NCBI RefSeq assembly: GCF_001270745.1
Contig: NZ_KQ434754.1
Location: 106,312-170,311 of the forward strand
Reading direction: 5' to 3'
DNA length: 64,000 nt
Origin: Jiangella muralis
GTDB lineage: Bacteria; Actinomycetota; Actinomycetes; Jiangellales; Jiangellaceae
Below the pieces are notes generated by a model. The model was not told the origin of the DNA, searched no databases, and worked only from the letters and a program-made list of their open reading frames with translations. Shown in pieces: positions 8,307-18,356 of the stretch (position 1 is the stretch's first letter; the number at the start of each line of letters is the position of its first letter). Both the position numbers and the translations under genes were made by a program.

Positions 8307-9272
8307 ATGAGCGATCTGGGCCGCGTTCTCGTTCTCGCCGGCGGTCTCTCGCACGAGCGCGACGTGTCACTGCGTTCGGGCCGGCGGGTGGCCGAGGCGT
8401 TGCGTGAGGTGGGCCTCGACGTCGAGCAGCGCGACGCCGACGCCGACCTCCTCGCGTCGTTGCGCCACGACGCGCCCGACGTCGTCTTCCCGCTGCTGCA
8501 TGGCGTGTCCGGCGAGGACGGCGCCATTCAGGAGGTGCTGTCGCTGGCCGGGCTGCCCTACGTCGGCTCGGCGCCGACGGCCTGCCGGCTGGCCTTCGAC
8601 AAGCCGGTGGCCAAGGCCATCGTGCGGCGGGCCGGCATCGCCACGCCAGTGTCGGCGGTGCTGTCGCAGTCGACGTTCCGCGAGCTGGGCGCCGGCGTAC
8701 TGCTCGACGCGCTGGTGGCCCGGCTCGGGTTGCCGCTGGTCGTGAAGCCGGCGCGCGGCGGCTCGGCGCTGGGCACCACGGTGGTGCGATCGGCCGGTGA
8801 GCTGCCCGCTGCCATGGTCGAGTGCTTCGCGTACGGCGAGCGGGCGCTGATCGAGCGGTGGATCGACGGCACCGAGGTCGCCGTGCCCGTGCTCGACACC
8901 GGCGACGGCCCGCAGGCGCTGCCCGCGGTCGAGATCGTCCCCGAGTCCGGCACCTACGACTACCACGCCCGGTACACGGCCGGTGCCACGGAGTTCTTCG
9001 TGCCGGCCCGCCTCGACGACGCCGCGGCGACCGCCGTGGCCGAGGTGGCGGTGGCGGCGCACCAGACGCTCGGGCTCAGCGACCTGTCCCGCACCGACCT
9101 CATCGTCGACCACGACGGCGTGCCGTGGCTGCTGGACGTCAACGTCGCGCCGGGCATGACGGAGACGTCGCTGCTGCCGCAGTCGGTGCAGGCTGCCGGG
9201 CTCGACCTCGGCGTGCTGGCGCGAGAGTTGCTGGCCGTGGCGGTCGACCGGCATCTGCGCGACGCTGGCTGA
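8307..9272 (+). CDS. D-alanine-D-alanine ligase family ATP-grasp enzyme
   Basis: 321 residues. It has the three Ddl parts: an N-terminal VLAGGLSHERDVSLRSG motif, a central ATP-binding region with FDKPVAK and VVKPARGGSALGTTVV, and a C-terminal metal-binding region ending DLIVDHDGVPWLLDVNVAPG. Ddl joins two D-alanines for the peptidoglycan stem peptide in the cytoplasm. At 321 residues it is slightly shorter than many actinobacterial DdlA proteins (about 360), so it may be a second ligase with a different amino-acid substrate. GAGGGG precedes the ATG at about 12 bases. It is probably cotranscribed with the aminotransferase. Confidence 0.75.
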   Translation: MSDLGRVLVLAGGLSHERDVSLRSGRRVAEALREVGLDVEQRDADADLLASLRHDAPDVVFPLLHGVSGEDGAIQEVLSLAGLPYVGSAPTACRLAFDKPVAKAIVRRAGIATPVSAVLSQSTFRELGAGVLLDALVARLGLPLVVKPARGGSALGTTVVRSAGELPAAMVECFAYGERALIERWIDGTEVAVPVLDTGDGPQALPAVEIVPESGTYDYHARYTAGATEFFVPARLDDAAATAVAEVAVAAHQTLGLSDLSRTDLIVDHDGVPWLLDVNVAPGMTETSLLPQSVQAAGLDLGVLARELLAVAVDRHLRDAG

Positions 9273-9290
9273 CGCTCTGGCGTTCCGACC

Positions 9291-9365
9291 GGTGGGTAGG
9301 GACGCCGTCTCCGCCCGCCTCGCTCGGACGCCCGCAGCCGACCCCTGACGGCGTCTCCACCCACC
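9291..9365. terminator. Inverted repeat between convergent ligase and parB genes
   Basis: Arms at 9291-9309 and 9347-9365 pair over 19 positions with two mismatches, around a 37-base GC-rich loop. It sits between two convergent stops, so it may end transcription from both sides; there is no T-tract. Confidence 0.4.
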
Positions 9366-9395
9366 GACCTGGCTGGTCTGTCGGCCTGCGGCCTG

Positions 9396-10418
9396 CTATT
9401 CGGGCTCGTTGGCTTCGCGCAGCTGCTTGGCCATGCGCGGGTCGATGGTACCCACGATGCGTTCGAGGTCGTCGATGCTGGCGAATTCGATGGTGACCTT
9501 GCCCTTGGACCGGCCGAGGTCGACCTTCACGCGAGTATCCAGCCGCTCGGAGAGTGCCGCCGCGATGTCGCCCAGCCGCGGCGCCACCGGACGGGAATTG
9601 CGCCGAGCCCGCGTTTTGGGCGTCTCGGCATCGTCCAGCGACACGATCTCCTCGACGGAGCGGACGCTGAGGCCCTCGGCGACGATCCGCTGCGCCAGCC
9701 GTTCCTGAGCGGCGCCGTCACCGAGGCCGAGCAGCGCCCGGGCGTGGCCGGCGGACAGGATGCCGGCGGCGACCCGGCGCTGCACCAGGGGCGGCAGCTT
9801 CAGCAGCCGCAACGTGTTGGAGATCTGCGGCCGGCTGCGCTTGATCCGCACCGCGAGCTCGTCGTGCGTGCAGCCGAAGTCGTCGAGCAACTGCTGGTAG
9901 GCGGCCGCCTCCTCCAGCGGGTTCAGCTGGCTGCGGTGCAGGTTCTCCAGCAGCGCGTCGCGCAGCATGTCGTCGTCGCGCGTGGTGCGGACGATGGCCG
10001 GGATGGTCGGGAAGCCGGCCTCCTTGGTCGCCCGCCACCGCCGCTCGCCCATCACCAGCTCGTAGCGGCCGGACTCCAACAGCCGGACGACGATCGGCTG
10101 CAGCAGGCCGACCTCCTGGATGGACGACACCAGCTCAGCCAGCGCGTCCTCGTCGAAGACCTGCCGCGGCTGCCGGATGTTCGGCACGATCGCGTCGACC
10201 GGGATCTCGGCGAAGGTGGCGCCGTCGACCGGCAGCAACTCGTTGTCGTCCGTCGCCGTTTCACGTGAAACGTGCGCCGCCGAGCCGTTGGGCGCCGGGC
10301 TGCCGCCCAGGACGAAGGCGTCGACCGGTGACTTGCGCAGCGCATCGCCGCTCGCCGGCTCCCCCGTCGGGATGAGGGCGCCGAGACCGCGCCCCAACCC
10401 CCGCCTCTTCTCAGCCAT
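9396..10418 (-). CDS. parB: Chromosome partitioning protein ParB
   Basis: 340 residues. It begins with [18 protein letters not shown] and has the ParB N-terminal CTPase domain with the IRQPRQVF and GERRWRA motifs (about residues 105-175), the helix-turn-helix parS reader ([20 protein letters not shown]), and a C-terminal dimerisation segment. ParB loads on parS, spreads using CTP and recruits SMC and ParA. The start at 10418 overlaps the parA stop by 8 bases. A parS site lies inside this gene (10257-10272) and encodes the local HVSRET peptide, so ParB binds its own gene. Confidence 0.95.
   Translation of the reverse strand: MAEKRRGLGRGLGALIPTGEPASGDALRKSPVDAFVLGGSPAPNGSAAHVSRETATDDNELLPVDGATFAEIPVDAIVPNIRQPRQVFDEDALAELVSSIQEVGLLQPIVVRLLESGRYELVMGERRWRATKEAGFPTIPAIVRTTRDDDMLRDALLENLHRSQLNPLEEAAAYQQLLDDFGCTHDELAVRIKRSRPQISNTLRLLKLPPLVQRRVAAGILSAGHARALLGLGDGAAQERLAQRIVAEGLSVRSVEEIVSLDDAETPKTRARRNSRPVAPRLGDIAAALSERLDTRVKVDLGRSKGKVTIEFASIDDLERIVGTIDPRMAKQLREANEPE
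10257..10272. other. parS: parS site inside parB
   Basis: GTTTCACGTGAAAC (10258-10271) is a perfect 14-base match to the conserved parS palindrome core. It lies in the 5' third of parB. Confidence 0.9.
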
Positions 10419-11568
10419 GTGTCGTCTCCCCATGTGTACTGCCCGATGCTCCCCGCTCAGCGATCTCGCGCGCGGCTTCCAGATACGACAGCGCGCCACT
10501 GGAGGCGGCGTCGTACGTCATCACGGTCTGGCCGTAGCTCGGCGCCTCACTGATGCGCACCGAGCGCGGGATCGCCGTCTTCAGCACGGTGTCGCCGAAG
10601 TGCCGGCGGACCTCGTCCGCCACCTGCGCGGCCAGTCGCGTGCGGCCGTCATACATGGTGAGCAGGATCGTCGAGACCGCGAGGTCGCGGTTGAGGTGGG
10701 CCCGCACCATGTCGATGTTCTTGAGCAGCTGGCTCAGACCCTCGAGGGCGTAGTACTCGCACTGGATCGGGATCAGCACCTCGTCGCCACCGACGAGCGC
10801 GTTGACGGTGAGCAGGCCCAGCGACGGCGGGCAGTCGATGAAGACGTAGTCGTACTCGACGCCCGGCGTCTGCAGATGCTGGTCGATCGACTTCCGCATG
10901 CGCGACTCGCGCGCCACCATCGACACCAGTTCGATCTCCGCGCCGGCGAGGTCGATGGTGGCCGGCACGCACCACAGCCCGTCGATCTCCTCGACCTTCT
11001 GCACGACGTCGCTGATCGGGGTCTCCTCGATCATGACGTCGTAGATGCTGGGGATCTCCGCGTGGTGGTCGATGCCCAGGGCGGTCGACGCGTTGCCCTG
11101 CGGGTCGAGGTCGATCACCAGGACGCGCAGGCCGCTGACCGCGAGCGCCGCGGCGAGATTCACCGTGGTGGTGGTCTTGCCGACCCCGCCCTTCTGGTTC
11201 GCGACGACCATGATGCGCGTCTGGTCGGGCTTCGGCATCGGCGCTGTGCGCCGGCCCACCGCCATCAGCGCGACGGCGGCCTCACGGGCGATAGGGGTGT
11301 CCAGGTCGGCCAGCGAACCGGACATCGCGAAGTCCGCGAGGTCGGCCGTCGAACGTACGTGGGTGCTCGCGGCCGGTTCGGCCGGTCGGTCGCCCGCATT
11401 CACCGAAATCTCACGCTCCAGGTTCGACGGTCCGCCCGTCGGATCAATGGTCCCACTGATGAGCGGCCAGCCGTTGGGCGACCGCCGTTCCCCCGTAGCG
11501 CTCTCGATTGCGACGACCCCACCGGCTACGGGCCATCCCAGGCCCGCCACGACGGTGGCATCGGTCAT
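10411..11568 (-). CDS. parA: Chromosome partitioning ATPase ParA/Soj
   Basis: 385 residues. The core ParA/MinD-type P-loop ATPase starts near residue 118, with [16 protein letters not shown] (deviant Walker A), [13 protein letters not shown] (Walker A') and [12 protein letters not shown] (Walker B). ATP-bound ParA binds DNA nonspecifically and moves ParB-parS complexes. The first ~115 residues are an extension unlike the core; a later start, such as one near the [10 protein letters not shown] region, cannot be excluded, but the ATG at 11568 overlaps the rsmG stop by 4 bases, which favours it. Operon order is rsmG-parA-parB. Confidence 0.93.
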   Translation of the reverse strand: MTDATVVAGLGWPVAGGVVAIESATGERRSPNGWPLISGTIDPTGGPSNLEREISVNAGDRPAEPAASTHVRSTADLADFAMSGSLADLDTPIAREAAVALMAVGRRTAPMPKPDQTRIMVVANQKGGVGKTTTTVNLAAALAVSGLRVLVIDLDPQGNASTALGIDHHAEIPSIYDVMIEETPISDVVQKVEEIDGLWCVPATIDLAGAEIELVSMVARESRMRKSIDQHLQTPGVEYDYVFIDCPPSLGLLTVNALVGGDEVLIPIQCEYYALEGLSQLLKNIDMVRAHLNRDLAVSTILLTMYDGRTRLAAQVADEVRRHFGDTVLKTAIPRSVRISEAPSYGQTVMTYDAASSGALSYLEAAREIAERGASGSTHGETTHG

Positions 11569-12299
11569 CTCTTCGTCCTCCGTTGTCGTGCACCGTGCTT
11601 CGGCGCCGTCCCCGTTCGTCCGGCGACCACGACCGCGACCCGCGTGGCCGGGTCGACCACGCCTGCGCCGACTTCTTCAACTCTCCACGATGCCGCGCCC
11701 ATTCTCGCCAATGACGCGGCGGAATCACGCAACTCTTCGGAAACCGACTGCCCCTTGAGCGCCAGGAGCACCCCGCCGGGGCGCAGCAGCGGCAGCGTCC
11801 AGCCCGCCAGCCGGTCCATCGGCGCGACCGCGCGGGCCGTCACCACGTCGAACCGGGCCTCCGGCCGGACGTCCTCGGCCCGCGACCGAAGGACGGTCAC
11901 ACCATCGAGCCCGAGCGCCTCGACCGTCTCGGCGAGGAACTCGCTGCGCCGCAGCAGCGGCTCGATCAGGACCACCTCGAGATCGGGCCGGGCGATCGCC
12001 AGGGGTATACCCGGCAGGCCCGCGCCGGAACCCACGTCCGCGACGGTCCGCCCGTCGTCGACCAGGTCCGCGACGACGGCCGAGTTCATGATGTGCCGGT
12101 CCCAGATCCGCGGGACCTCACGCGGCCCCAGCAGGCCCCGTTCGATGCCGGGGCCGGCGAGCCGTGCGGCATACGCCGCCGCCAGCTCCAGCCGGTCCCC
12201 GAACACGACGGAGGCCGAGTCCGGCACGGCGAGAACGTCGTCCAAGACTCGGCCTCCTGAGAATGTCAGCGATGTGGTTTCACGTGAAACGTGGACCAC
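11565..12299 (-). CDS. rsmG: 16S rRNA (guanine-N7)-methyltransferase RsmG
   Basis: 244 residues. Class I SAM-dependent methyltransferase with [17 protein letters not shown] as the cofactor loop, [13 protein letters not shown] next, and [13 protein letters not shown] downstream, the standard RsmG (GidB) set. The enzyme methylates G527 of 16S rRNA, and loss gives low-level streptomycin resistance in other bacteria. The GTG start at 12299 directly abuts the jag stop. The first codons contain a parS site and encode HVSRET; a start a few codons downstream is possible, in which case parS would be upstream of the gene. Confidence 0.92.
   Translation of the reverse strand: MVHVSRETTSLTFSGGRVLDDVLAVPDSASVVFGDRLELAAAYAARLAGPGIERGLLGPREVPRIWDRHIMNSAVVADLVDDGRTVADVGSGAGLPGIPLAIARPDLEVVLIEPLLRRSEFLAETVEALGLDGVTVLRSRAEDVRPEARFDVVTARAVAPMDRLAGWTLPLLRPGGVLLALKGQSVSEELRDSAASLARMGAASWRVEEVGAGVVDPATRVAVVVAGRTGTAPKHGARQRRTKR
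12276..12291. other. parS: parS site at the 5' end of rsmG
   Basis: GTTTCACGTGAAAC (12277-12290) is a perfect match to the parS core. It lies within the first nine codons of rsmG. Confidence 0.9.
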
Positions 12300-12820
12300 T
12301 AACCGGGCATCACCACGACGTAGCGCCGGGGCTCCTCACCCTCGGACTCGCTGCGCAGCCCCGCCTCGGCGACCGCGTCGTGGACGACCTTCCGCTCGAA
12401 CGGCGACATGGCGCCCAACGACTCGGGCTCGCCCGACGTGCGGACCGCCTCGATGACCCGCTTGGCGAGATCCAGCACCTCGGCCCGCCGGTTGGCCCGG
12501 AAGCCGCCGACGTCCAGCATCAGCCGGCTGCGCTCGCCGGTCTCGCGTACCACGGCCAGCCGCGTCAGCTCCTGCAACGCCTCGAGCACCTTGCCGTTGT
12601 CGCCCACCAGGGGGTCGAGACCGTCACCGACGATCGAGACGACCGCACGGTCGCCCTCGACGTCCATGTCGATGTCGCCGTCCAGATCGGCGATGTCGAG
12701 CAGTTCCTCCAGGTAGTCCGCCGCGATGTCGCCCTCGTGCTCGAGCCGCTTCGCCAGCGGCTCACCGGCCTCGCTCTCTCGTTCCTGCGCCGCATCGAGT
12801 TCCGTGCCAGCGTCGCTCAC
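12299..12820 (-). CDS. jag: RNA-binding protein Jag/KhpB (KH and R3H domains)
   Basis: 173 residues. An acidic N-terminus is followed by a KH-like domain ([19 protein letters not shown]) and an R3H domain ([20 protein letters not shown]). No N-terminal Jag-N domain is visible, as is usual in actinobacteria. The protein binds RNA and is linked to cell elongation and division control in Gram-positives. Its place between yidC and rsmG is conserved. GTG start with AGAAGGAGT upstream. Confidence 0.88.
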   Translation of the reverse strand: MSDAGTELDAAQERESEAGEPLAKRLEHEGDIAADYLEELLDIADLDGDIDMDVEGDRAVVSIVGDGLDPLVGDNGKVLEALQELTRLAVVRETGERSRLMLDVGGFRANRRAEVLDLAKRVIEAVRTSGEPESLGAMSPFERKVVHDAVAEAGLRSESEGEEPRRYVVVMPG

Positions 12821-12898
12821 CGTCGACTCCTTCTACGTTCGTTGTGGGGCGGGTCTGCTGCCCGCCGAGCCCTGCTGCCGTGCGGTCGTCGCCGCCGG

Positions 12899-13825
12899 CT
12901 ATTTCTTCTTGCGCTGCGAGCGCGACGTCTTCTTCGGCTGCCGCCGGACCACTTCGGTCTCCTCCGGCTCCGCCGGCCCTTCGCTGTCGGGCGTGGGCAG
13001 CTCGATGCCCTTCTTCCGCGCCTTCTCCTCCAGACGGCGCTGGTGTGCCTTCTCGGCCTCGGTGCCGGGCGCCGGCATCCGGCGGATCACGTACAGCTGC
13101 TGGCCCATGGTCCAGAAGTTCGACGTCAGCCAGTACAGGACGGTGCCCAGCGGGAAGTAGACGCCGGAGAACGCGAACACCAGCGGAAGGACGTACAGCA
13201 GGATCTTCTGCTGCTGCGCGAACGGCCCCTCCAGGGCCTCCTTCGGCATGTTCTTGCGCATGATCTGGCGCTGCGTGATGAACTGCGTGACCACCATCAG
13301 CACGACCATGATGGCGGCGATGATCTTGGTGTTGATGCTGTCGGAGCCGAGGAACGAGTCCGCCAGCCGGGCACCGAAGATCTCCGCCCGCCCCGCGGAC
13401 TCGAACAGGTCCGGCTGGCTGGTGAACGCGCCCCGCTCGTGCCCCTTCGCGATGCCGTCGAGCACCCTGAACAGCGCGAACAGGAACGGCGCCTGGAGCA
13501 GGATGGGCAGACAGGACGCGAACGGGTTGGTGCCCGTGTCCTTGTACAGCTTCATCATCTCCTGCTGGAGACGCTCGCGATCGCCCTTGTACTTCTTCTG
13601 CAGCTCACGCAGCTGCGGCTGCAGGATCTGCATCTTCCGCTGCGACTTGATCTGCCGCACGAACAGCGGGATGAGCAGGATGCGGATGACCACCACGAGG
13701 CCAATGATCGACAGCGCCCAGTTCACGCCGTCGTGGTTGATGCCGATGAGCTCTGAGAAGAGCCAGTGCCAGCCGATCATGATCCAGCTGACCAGGTAGT
13801 ACAACGGCGCGAGGATGGTATCCAC
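12899..13825 (-). CDS. yidC: Membrane protein insertase YidC/OxaA
   Basis: 308 residues from GTG 13825 (VDTILAPLYYLVSWIM). Five hydrophobic segments follow the YidC2 pattern, including the strictly placed Arg of VVVIRILLIPLFVRQ in the hydrophilic groove, the coiled region QPQLRELQKKYKGDRERLQQ, and the conserved GTNPFASCLPILLQ segment. The C-terminus is long, Lys/Arg-rich and ribosome-contacting in type (RRQPKKTSRSQRKKK). YidC inserts membrane proteins alone or with SecYEG. The frame stays open upstream to 14056, but that part overlaps yidD and lacks family similarity. Confidence 0.93.
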   Translation of the reverse strand: MDTILAPLYYLVSWIMIGWHWLFSELIGINHDGVNWALSIIGLVVVIRILLIPLFVRQIKSQRKMQILQPQLRELQKKYKGDRERLQQEMMKLYKDTGTNPFASCLPILLQAPFLFALFRVLDGIAKGHERGAFTSQPDLFESAGRAEIFGARLADSFLGSDSINTKIIAAIMVVLMVVTQFITQRQIMRKNMPKEALEGPFAQQQKILLYVLPLVFAFSGVYFPLGTVLYWLTSNFWTMGQQLYVIRRMPAPGTEAEKAHQRRLEEKARKKGIELPTPDSEGPAEPEETEVVRRQPKKTSRSQRKKK

Positions 13826-13832
13826 GGGTGTA

Positions 13833-14180
13833 TCAGACTCCTCGGAGAGAGGTCGGTGCGCCCGGCGGCAGGTCCGCCCGCGGCACGGAAGCTTCATGCG
13901 ACGGAGCCGCGTGCGGCTCATCGTCGCCGTCGGTCCCAGCGGCCCGGCCCCACCAGCGGTAGTTCTCGCGGGTGGGCACGAGGTCGACGCCGCCGGCGCA
14001 CCAGGGGTGGCAGCGGCCGAGCCGGCGCAGGGACAGCCAACTCCCGCGTAGGGCACCGTGCCGCTCCACCGAGCTCAAGGCGTACGCCGAGCAGGACGGG
14101 TAATAGCGGCAGGTCTGCCCGTACAGCGGGCTGATGACGAATCGGTAGCCCTTGAGGAGGGCGATCAGGATGGTCTTCAT
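13833..14180 (-). CDS. yidD: Membrane protein insertion efficiency factor YidD
   Basis: 115 residues. It carries the family signature [20 protein letters not shown] followed by [16 protein letters not shown] and [12 protein letters not shown], with conserved cysteines. YidD is a small membrane-associated protein that helps YidC-dependent insertion. The C-terminal 35 residues are a Pro/Ala-rich extension. The ATG overlaps the rnpA stop (ATGA). Confidence 0.93.
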   Translation of the reverse strand: MKTILIALLKGYRFVISPLYGQTCRYYPSCSAYALSSVERHGALRGSWLSLRRLGRCHPWCAGGVDLVPTRENYRWWGRAAGTDGDDEPHAAPSHEASVPRADLPPGAPTSLRGV

Positions 14181-14548
14181 CGCCGGTGCTCCGCTCGGGT
14201 CACGGCGCGGTCGATGGCCGCGTCGAGCTCACGCGCGAGGGCGGAGCTGGGAGCGCCGGCGATGCCGGGCAGCGCTCGGACCACGAGCTTCGAACCGGAG
14301 GGGAGACGATCGATCCGCTCGGCGAGGAGATGGCGCAGCCGGCGCCGTACCGTGTTGCGCACCACCGCACCCCCAACCGTGCGTCCGACCACCAGACCCA
14401 CCGACACCGAGCCGGCACCCACGACGTCGCCGGAGTCGGCGGCGGGCAGCAGGTGCACGACCATGGTCGGCCGTCCGACACGAACACCACGGCGCACGAT
14501 CACCCGGAAGTCGGCCGAGCGCCGGAGGCGGTGCTCGGCCTTCAGCAC
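14177..14548 (-). CDS. rnpA: Ribonuclease P protein component
   Basis: 123 residues from GTG 14548 ([18 protein letters not shown]). The RNR motif of the family is visible as [16 protein letters not shown] near residue 65-80. RnpA binds the RNase P RNA and aids 5' maturation of pre-tRNAs. The frame stays open upstream for another 46 codons, but these overlap the rpmH leader and do not resemble the family. No strong ribosome site precedes the GTG. Confidence 0.92.
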   Translation of the reverse strand: MLKAEHRLRRSADFRVIVRRGVRVGRPTMVVHLLPAADSGDVVGAGSVSVGLVVGRTVGGAVVRNTVRRRLRHLLAERIDRLPSGSKLVVRALPGIAGAPSSALARELDAAIDRAVTRAEHRR

Positions 14549-14585
14549 CTCGGATCGTCGAGCGAGCGCAAGCGTGCCAGCCGGA

Positions 14586-14723
14586 TCAGGCGGACAGCTT
14601 GGCACGGCCCTTGCTGCGGCGGGCGGCGAGGATGGCTCGGCCGGCACGCGTACGCATGCGCAGCCGGAAGCCGTGAGTCTTCGCACGACGGCGGGTGTTC
14701 GGCTGGAAGGTGCGCTTGACCAC
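14586..14723 (-). CDS. rpmH: 50S ribosomal protein L34
   Basis: 45 residues, essentially the actinobacterial consensus: [20 protein letters not shown] followed by [20 protein letters not shown] at 14723 (second codon GTC) has AGGAG 7 bases upstream. L34 is the usual neighbour of dnaA and marks the left side of the origin. Confidence 0.97.
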   Translation of the reverse strand: MVKRTFQPNTRRRAKTHGFRLRMRTRAGRAILAARRSKGRAKLSA

Positions 14724-14843
14724 GTCCGGGCTCCTGTGTCGATCGATGAGAGAGTGCGTGCTTCGGAATTCCGTGCGGGATCCGATCATCCCCGGGAAGT
14801 TCACGCCCGGGCATGACAAAAGGAGCCCTCGTCGGACCGATTT

Positions 14844-14873
14844 ACGGTACGCGGTGGCGACGCTTCAGGTCAA
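14844..14873 (-). promoter_or_regulatory. Probable rpmH promoter
   Basis: On the minus strand TTGACC (14873-14868), 18 bases, then TACCGT (14849-14844). It lies about 120 bases upstream of the L34 start and would leave a long 5' leader. Confidence 0.4.
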
Positions 14874-14972
14874 ACTCGCGACTGCCTGCCACGCGCACTG
14901 CGACAACCGGCCATCATGGCACCGAGGGATGGGCCGACGCAGGCAACGACACGCCGGCATCTGGGGGCAACC

Positions 14973-15151
14973 TGTGGACATCAGTTGAAGCCCTGGCCGC
15001 ATGTTGTTAGCGTCACGTGCTCCAGCACGCTGTCCGTCCAGTACCGCACCGCGGTATCGGTACCGCGTTCACGCAGGTCACAATGGAGCGGATGGAGACA
15101 AAACCGCATGTGTCGACACCCTCCACACCCTGTGGACGACCGTGTGGACAA
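14973..15151. other. DnaA boxes upstream of dnaA
   Basis: Three boxes in reverse orientation: TGTGGACAT (14973-14981), TGTGGACGA (15131-15139) and a perfect actinobacterial box TGTGGACAA (15143-15151). They occupy the 472-base rpmH-dnaA gap, otherwise without genes, and the last two lie just before the dnaA ribosome site, fitting autoregulation by DnaA. Confidence 0.65.
14985..15013 (+). promoter_or_regulatory. Candidate dnaA promoter
   Basis: TTGAAG (14985-14990), 17 bases, TAGCGT (15008-15013). It overlaps the first upstream DnaA box region and would give a leader of about 175 bases. Confidence 0.3.
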
Positions 15152-15195
15152 CACGACGGGGTGGCCAGCCAGTTGCCGCCAGTTTGGAGTGAACT

Positions 15196-16674
15196 GTGGC
15201 AGACGAGGCCGGAACCGACTTCGCAACCGCTTGGGCCAAGGCCCTGGCCGACCTTGATTCCATCGAGATCGGGCCCCAACAACGTGCGTTTCTGTCGCAG
15301 GCCCGGCCCGTCACTCTCGTCGAGGGTACCGCCGTCATCTCCGTTCCGAGCGATTTCGCGCGAGCCCAGGTCGAGCAGCGGCTGCGGTCGCTCATCATCG
15401 ACGCGCTGTCCGACGTGCTCGGCCGGCCGGTGGGCCTGGCCGTCAGCGTCGCCCCGCCGCCCGACGGCACCGCCCCCGACGGCGTGCCGCCACCGCCGCC
15501 GATGCCCGGCGGCTTCCTCGACGCGGCGTCCTCGTCTTCGGTCGACACCGAGGAGATCCCGCTGGTCAGTGCCGCTGCCGAGGCGCCTGCATTCGTGCCA
15601 CGCCCGCCGGCTGACGGCCCCCGGCGCGGTGACACCGAACCGCACCTGAACCCGAGGTACACGTTCGACACCTTCGTTATCGGCTCCAGCAACCGGTTCG
15701 CGCACGCCGCCACCGTCGCCGTCGCCGAGGCGCCGGGCAAGGCGTACAACCCGCTGCACGTCTACGGCGAATCCGGGCTGGGCAAGACCCACCTGCTGCA
15801 TGCCATCGGGCACTACACGCGGACGATGTACCCCGGCACCCGGGTGCGCTACGTGAGCTCCGAAGAGTTCACCAACGACTTCATCAACTCCATCCGCGAC
15901 GACAAGGCGTCGGCGTTCCAGCGCCGGTACCGCGACGTCGACGTCCTGCTCATCGATGACATCCAGTTCCTCGAGGGCAAGATCCAGACGCAGGAGGAGT
16001 TCTTCCACACGTTCAACACGCTGCACAACGCCAACAAGCAGATCGTCATCACCTCCGATCGCCCGCCGAAGCAGCTGTCCGCACTGGAAGACCGCCTGCG
16101 CAACCGGTTCGAGTGGGGCCTGACGTGCGACGTGCAGCCGCCGGACCTCGAGACCCGCATCGCGATCCTGTCGAAGAAGGCCACCCAGGACCACCTCAAC
16201 GTCTCGCCCGACGTCCTCGAGTACATCGCCAGCCGCATCGCCACGAACATCCGCGAGCTCGAGGGCGCCCTGATCCGGGTCACGGCGTTCGCCAGCCTCA
16301 ACCGCCAGCCGGTCGACCTCTCGCTGGCCGAGATCGTCCTGCGCGACCTCGTGCCGACCGACTCCGGCCCGGAGATCACCGCGGCCACGATCATGGCGCA
16401 GACGTCGGCCTACTTCGGACTGACCATCGAGGACCTGCAGGGCACCAGCCGCAGCCGGGTGCTCGTCACGGCCCGCCAGATCGCCATGTACCTCTGCCGC
16501 GAGCTCACGGAGTTGTCGCTGCCGAAGATCGGCCAGCACTTCGGCGGCCGCGACCACACCACGGTCATGCACGCCGAGCGGAAGATCCGCACGCTGATGG
16601 CCGAGCGGCGCAGCGTCTTCAATCAGGTCACCGAACTCACCAACCGCATCAAGCAGCAGGCCCGGCAGTCGTGA
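15196..16674 (+). CDS. dnaA: Chromosomal replication initiator protein DnaA
   Basis: 492 residues. Domain I (1-85) has the helical SEQ-binding fold; domain II (86-150) is a Pro/Ala/Ser linker; domain III (about 150-370) is the AAA+ ATPase with Walker [12 protein letters not shown] (191-201) and Walker [11 protein letters not shown]; domain IV ends with the DNA-binding signature [17 protein letters not shown]. DnaA binds DnaA boxes and melts oriC. GTG start 15196 with GGAG 6 bases upstream. The boxes on both sides of the gene suit self-control of expression. Confidence 0.98.
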   Translation: MADEAGTDFATAWAKALADLDSIEIGPQQRAFLSQARPVTLVEGTAVISVPSDFARAQVEQRLRSLIIDALSDVLGRPVGLAVSVAPPPDGTAPDGVPPPPPMPGGFLDAASSSSVDTEEIPLVSAAAEAPAFVPRPPADGPRRGDTEPHLNPRYTFDTFVIGSSNRFAHAATVAVAEAPGKAYNPLHVYGESGLGKTHLLHAIGHYTRTMYPGTRVRYVSSEEFTNDFINSIRDDKASAFQRRYRDVDVLLIDDIQFLEGKIQTQEEFFHTFNTLHNANKQIVITSDRPPKQLSALEDRLRNRFEWGLTCDVQPPDLETRIAILSKKATQDHLNVSPDVLEYIASRIATNIRELEGALIRVTAFASLNRQPVDLSLAEIVLRDLVPTDSGPEITAATIMAQTSAYFGLTIEDLQGTSRSRVLVTARQIAMYLCRELTELSLPKIGQHFGGRDHTTVMHAERKIRTLMAERRSVFNQVTELTNRIKQQARQS

Positions 16675-17083
16675 CGACCCGAGAAGCACACGCACACGGC
16701 GTGATCGACTTCTCACAGGCTGTGGACAAGTTTGTGGACATGAGTGCCATCGCCGTGGACCGACCGGGGGAAAGTGTCACTCATCGGTGGACAACCTCGA
16801 ACGGTCCACGTCACCCACTGGCCGTACCCACAGCCTCCGTGGACAACGGTAGCCGCGCTCACCTGCGACGTTCATGGTTTTCCACACTTTCCACCAACGC
16901 TATGAAGATGACTGACCTATCCATGGATCAACTGGCAGCGCACAAGCCTTGCGGGCCGGTTCCTGTGGATCGTGTGATTCAGGGCCGCCGATTGACGCCT
17001 CTGGCCGCCACTGTCGGTGGCCCGTGGAAGGATGACGTCGAACCACAACGACCCGGGCGCGTGCCCGAGGGGAGGACGGACCG
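16675..17083. other. oriC: oriC, dnaA-dnaN intergenic region with DnaA box cluster
   Basis: 409 bases without a gene. DnaA boxes: TGTGGACAA (16721-16729, perfect reverse), TGTGGACAT (16733-16741), GGTGGACAA (16786-16794), CGTGGACAA (16838-16846), TTTTCCACA (16878-16886, forward), and a weak TGTGGATCG (16965-16973). The stretch around 16870-16925 is the least GC-rich part and could be the unwinding zone. The position between dnaA and dnaN is the normal actinobacterial origin. Confidence 0.85.
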
Positions 17084-18217
17084 GTGAAGTTCCGGCTCGA
17101 TCGCGATGTACTGGCAGAGGCGGTGGCCTGGACGGCCCGCACCCTGCCCAACCGGCCGACGGTGCCGGTCCTGGCCGGTCTGCGCATCGACGCGTCCGAT
17201 TCCCAGGTGACGTTCTCGTCGTTCGACTACGAGGTGTCCGGGCGTGTGTCCGTCGACGCCGATGTCGCCGACGGTGGCACCGTCCTGGTCTCCGGCCGGC
17301 TGCTGGCCGACATCGCCCGGTCGCTGCCGAACAAGCCGGTCGACCTCAACGCCGACGGCACCAAGGTCACCATCACCTGCGGCAGCGCCCGGTTCACGCT
17401 GCTCACGCTTCCGGTCGAGGAGTACCCCGACCTCCCGTCCATGCCCGAGGCCTCAGGCACCGTCGACGGCGCCGTCCTGGCCGAGGCTGTCACCCAAGTG
17501 GCAGTCGCCGCGGGCCGCGACGACATGCTGCCGACGCTCACCGGCATCCGCATCGAGATCGAGGGCGAGACCGTCACTCTGGGTGCCACCGACCGGTACC
17601 GGCTGGCGGTCAAGGAGTTCACCTGGCACCCGGGCACGCCCGACCTCTCCGCGGTGGCGCTGGTGCCGGCCCGCACGCTGGTCGACGCCGCCAAGACGCT
17701 CGGCCCGGCCGGCGAGGTCACGCTGGCGCTCGGCACCGGCTCGCAGGACAGCCTCCTCGGCCTGGCCGCCGGCGGGCGGCACACCACCAGCCGGCTCATC
17801 GACGGCGAGTGGGTGCCCAACTACCGCCGGCTGTTCCCGGCCGAGACCGCCACGGTCGCCCGGGTCGAGATCTCCGCGCTGGTCGAGTCGGTGAAGCGCG
17901 TCGCGCTGGTGGCCGAGCGCAACACTCCGGTGCGGCTCGCCTTCGACGAAGGCCAGGTCGTGCTCGAGGCCGGCAGCGGCGAGGACGCGCAGGCATCCGA
18001 GGCGCTGCCCGCCGATGTCCAGGGCCCGGCCATCGCCACCGGCTTCAACCCGACGTACCTCCTCGACGGCCTGCAGGCGCTCGGCACCCCGTTCGCGCAC
18101 CTGTCGTTCACCGACACCCCACTGAAGCCGGTGGTCATCCAGGGTGTCGACAGCGCCGAGTCCGAGCCCGGTGGCGGCTACCGGTACCTCGCCATGCCCA
18201 TCCGGCTGTCGGGCTGA
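17084..18217 (+). CDS. dnaN: DNA polymerase III beta subunit (sliding clamp)
   Basis: 377 residues, the usual length for a clamp of three repeated domains. The start MKFRLDRDVLAEAVAWTART and the end YRYLAMPIRLSG are typical; the latter is the protein-binding pocket strand. The ring dimer tethers the replicative polymerase to DNA. GTG at 17084 has AGGGGAGGA about 10 bases upstream. It follows oriC as usual. Confidence 0.97.
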   Translation: MKFRLDRDVLAEAVAWTARTLPNRPTVPVLAGLRIDASDSQVTFSSFDYEVSGRVSVDADVADGGTVLVSGRLLADIARSLPNKPVDLNADGTKVTITCGSARFTLLTLPVEEYPDLPSMPEASGTVDGAVLAEAVTQVAVAAGRDDMLPTLTGIRIEIEGETVTLGATDRYRLAVKEFTWHPGTPDLSAVALVPARTLVDAAKTLGPAGEVTLALGTGSQDSLLGLAAGGRHTTSRLIDGEWVPNYRRLFPAETATVARVEISALVESVKRVALVAERNTPVRLAFDEGQVVLEAGSGEDAQASEALPADVQGPAIATGFNPTYLLDGLQALGTPFAHLSFTDTPLKPVVIQGVDSAESEPGGGYRYLAMPIRLSG

Positions 18218-18356
18218 CGACCCGTGCCGGGTCCGTCGGGCGGCGACCCGGTCGCACGCGGCGGGTCCGGCGCGCGAGGATGGTGACATCGGACTCGCGC
18301 CGCGGCACGGCGGCACGTCACGGGGAGGAACACTGGTGGCCACGGAAGGGAACGTC

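Noticed and set aside
14549..14686. Longer rnpA start
   Set aside because: The 46 extra codons overlap rpmH in another frame and show no family similarity.
15013..15020. CACGTG near the dnaA promoter as a fifth parS
   Set aside because: Only the central hexamer matches; flanks lack GTTT/AAAC. The same holds for CACGTG at 23033, 29232, 36226 and 51509.
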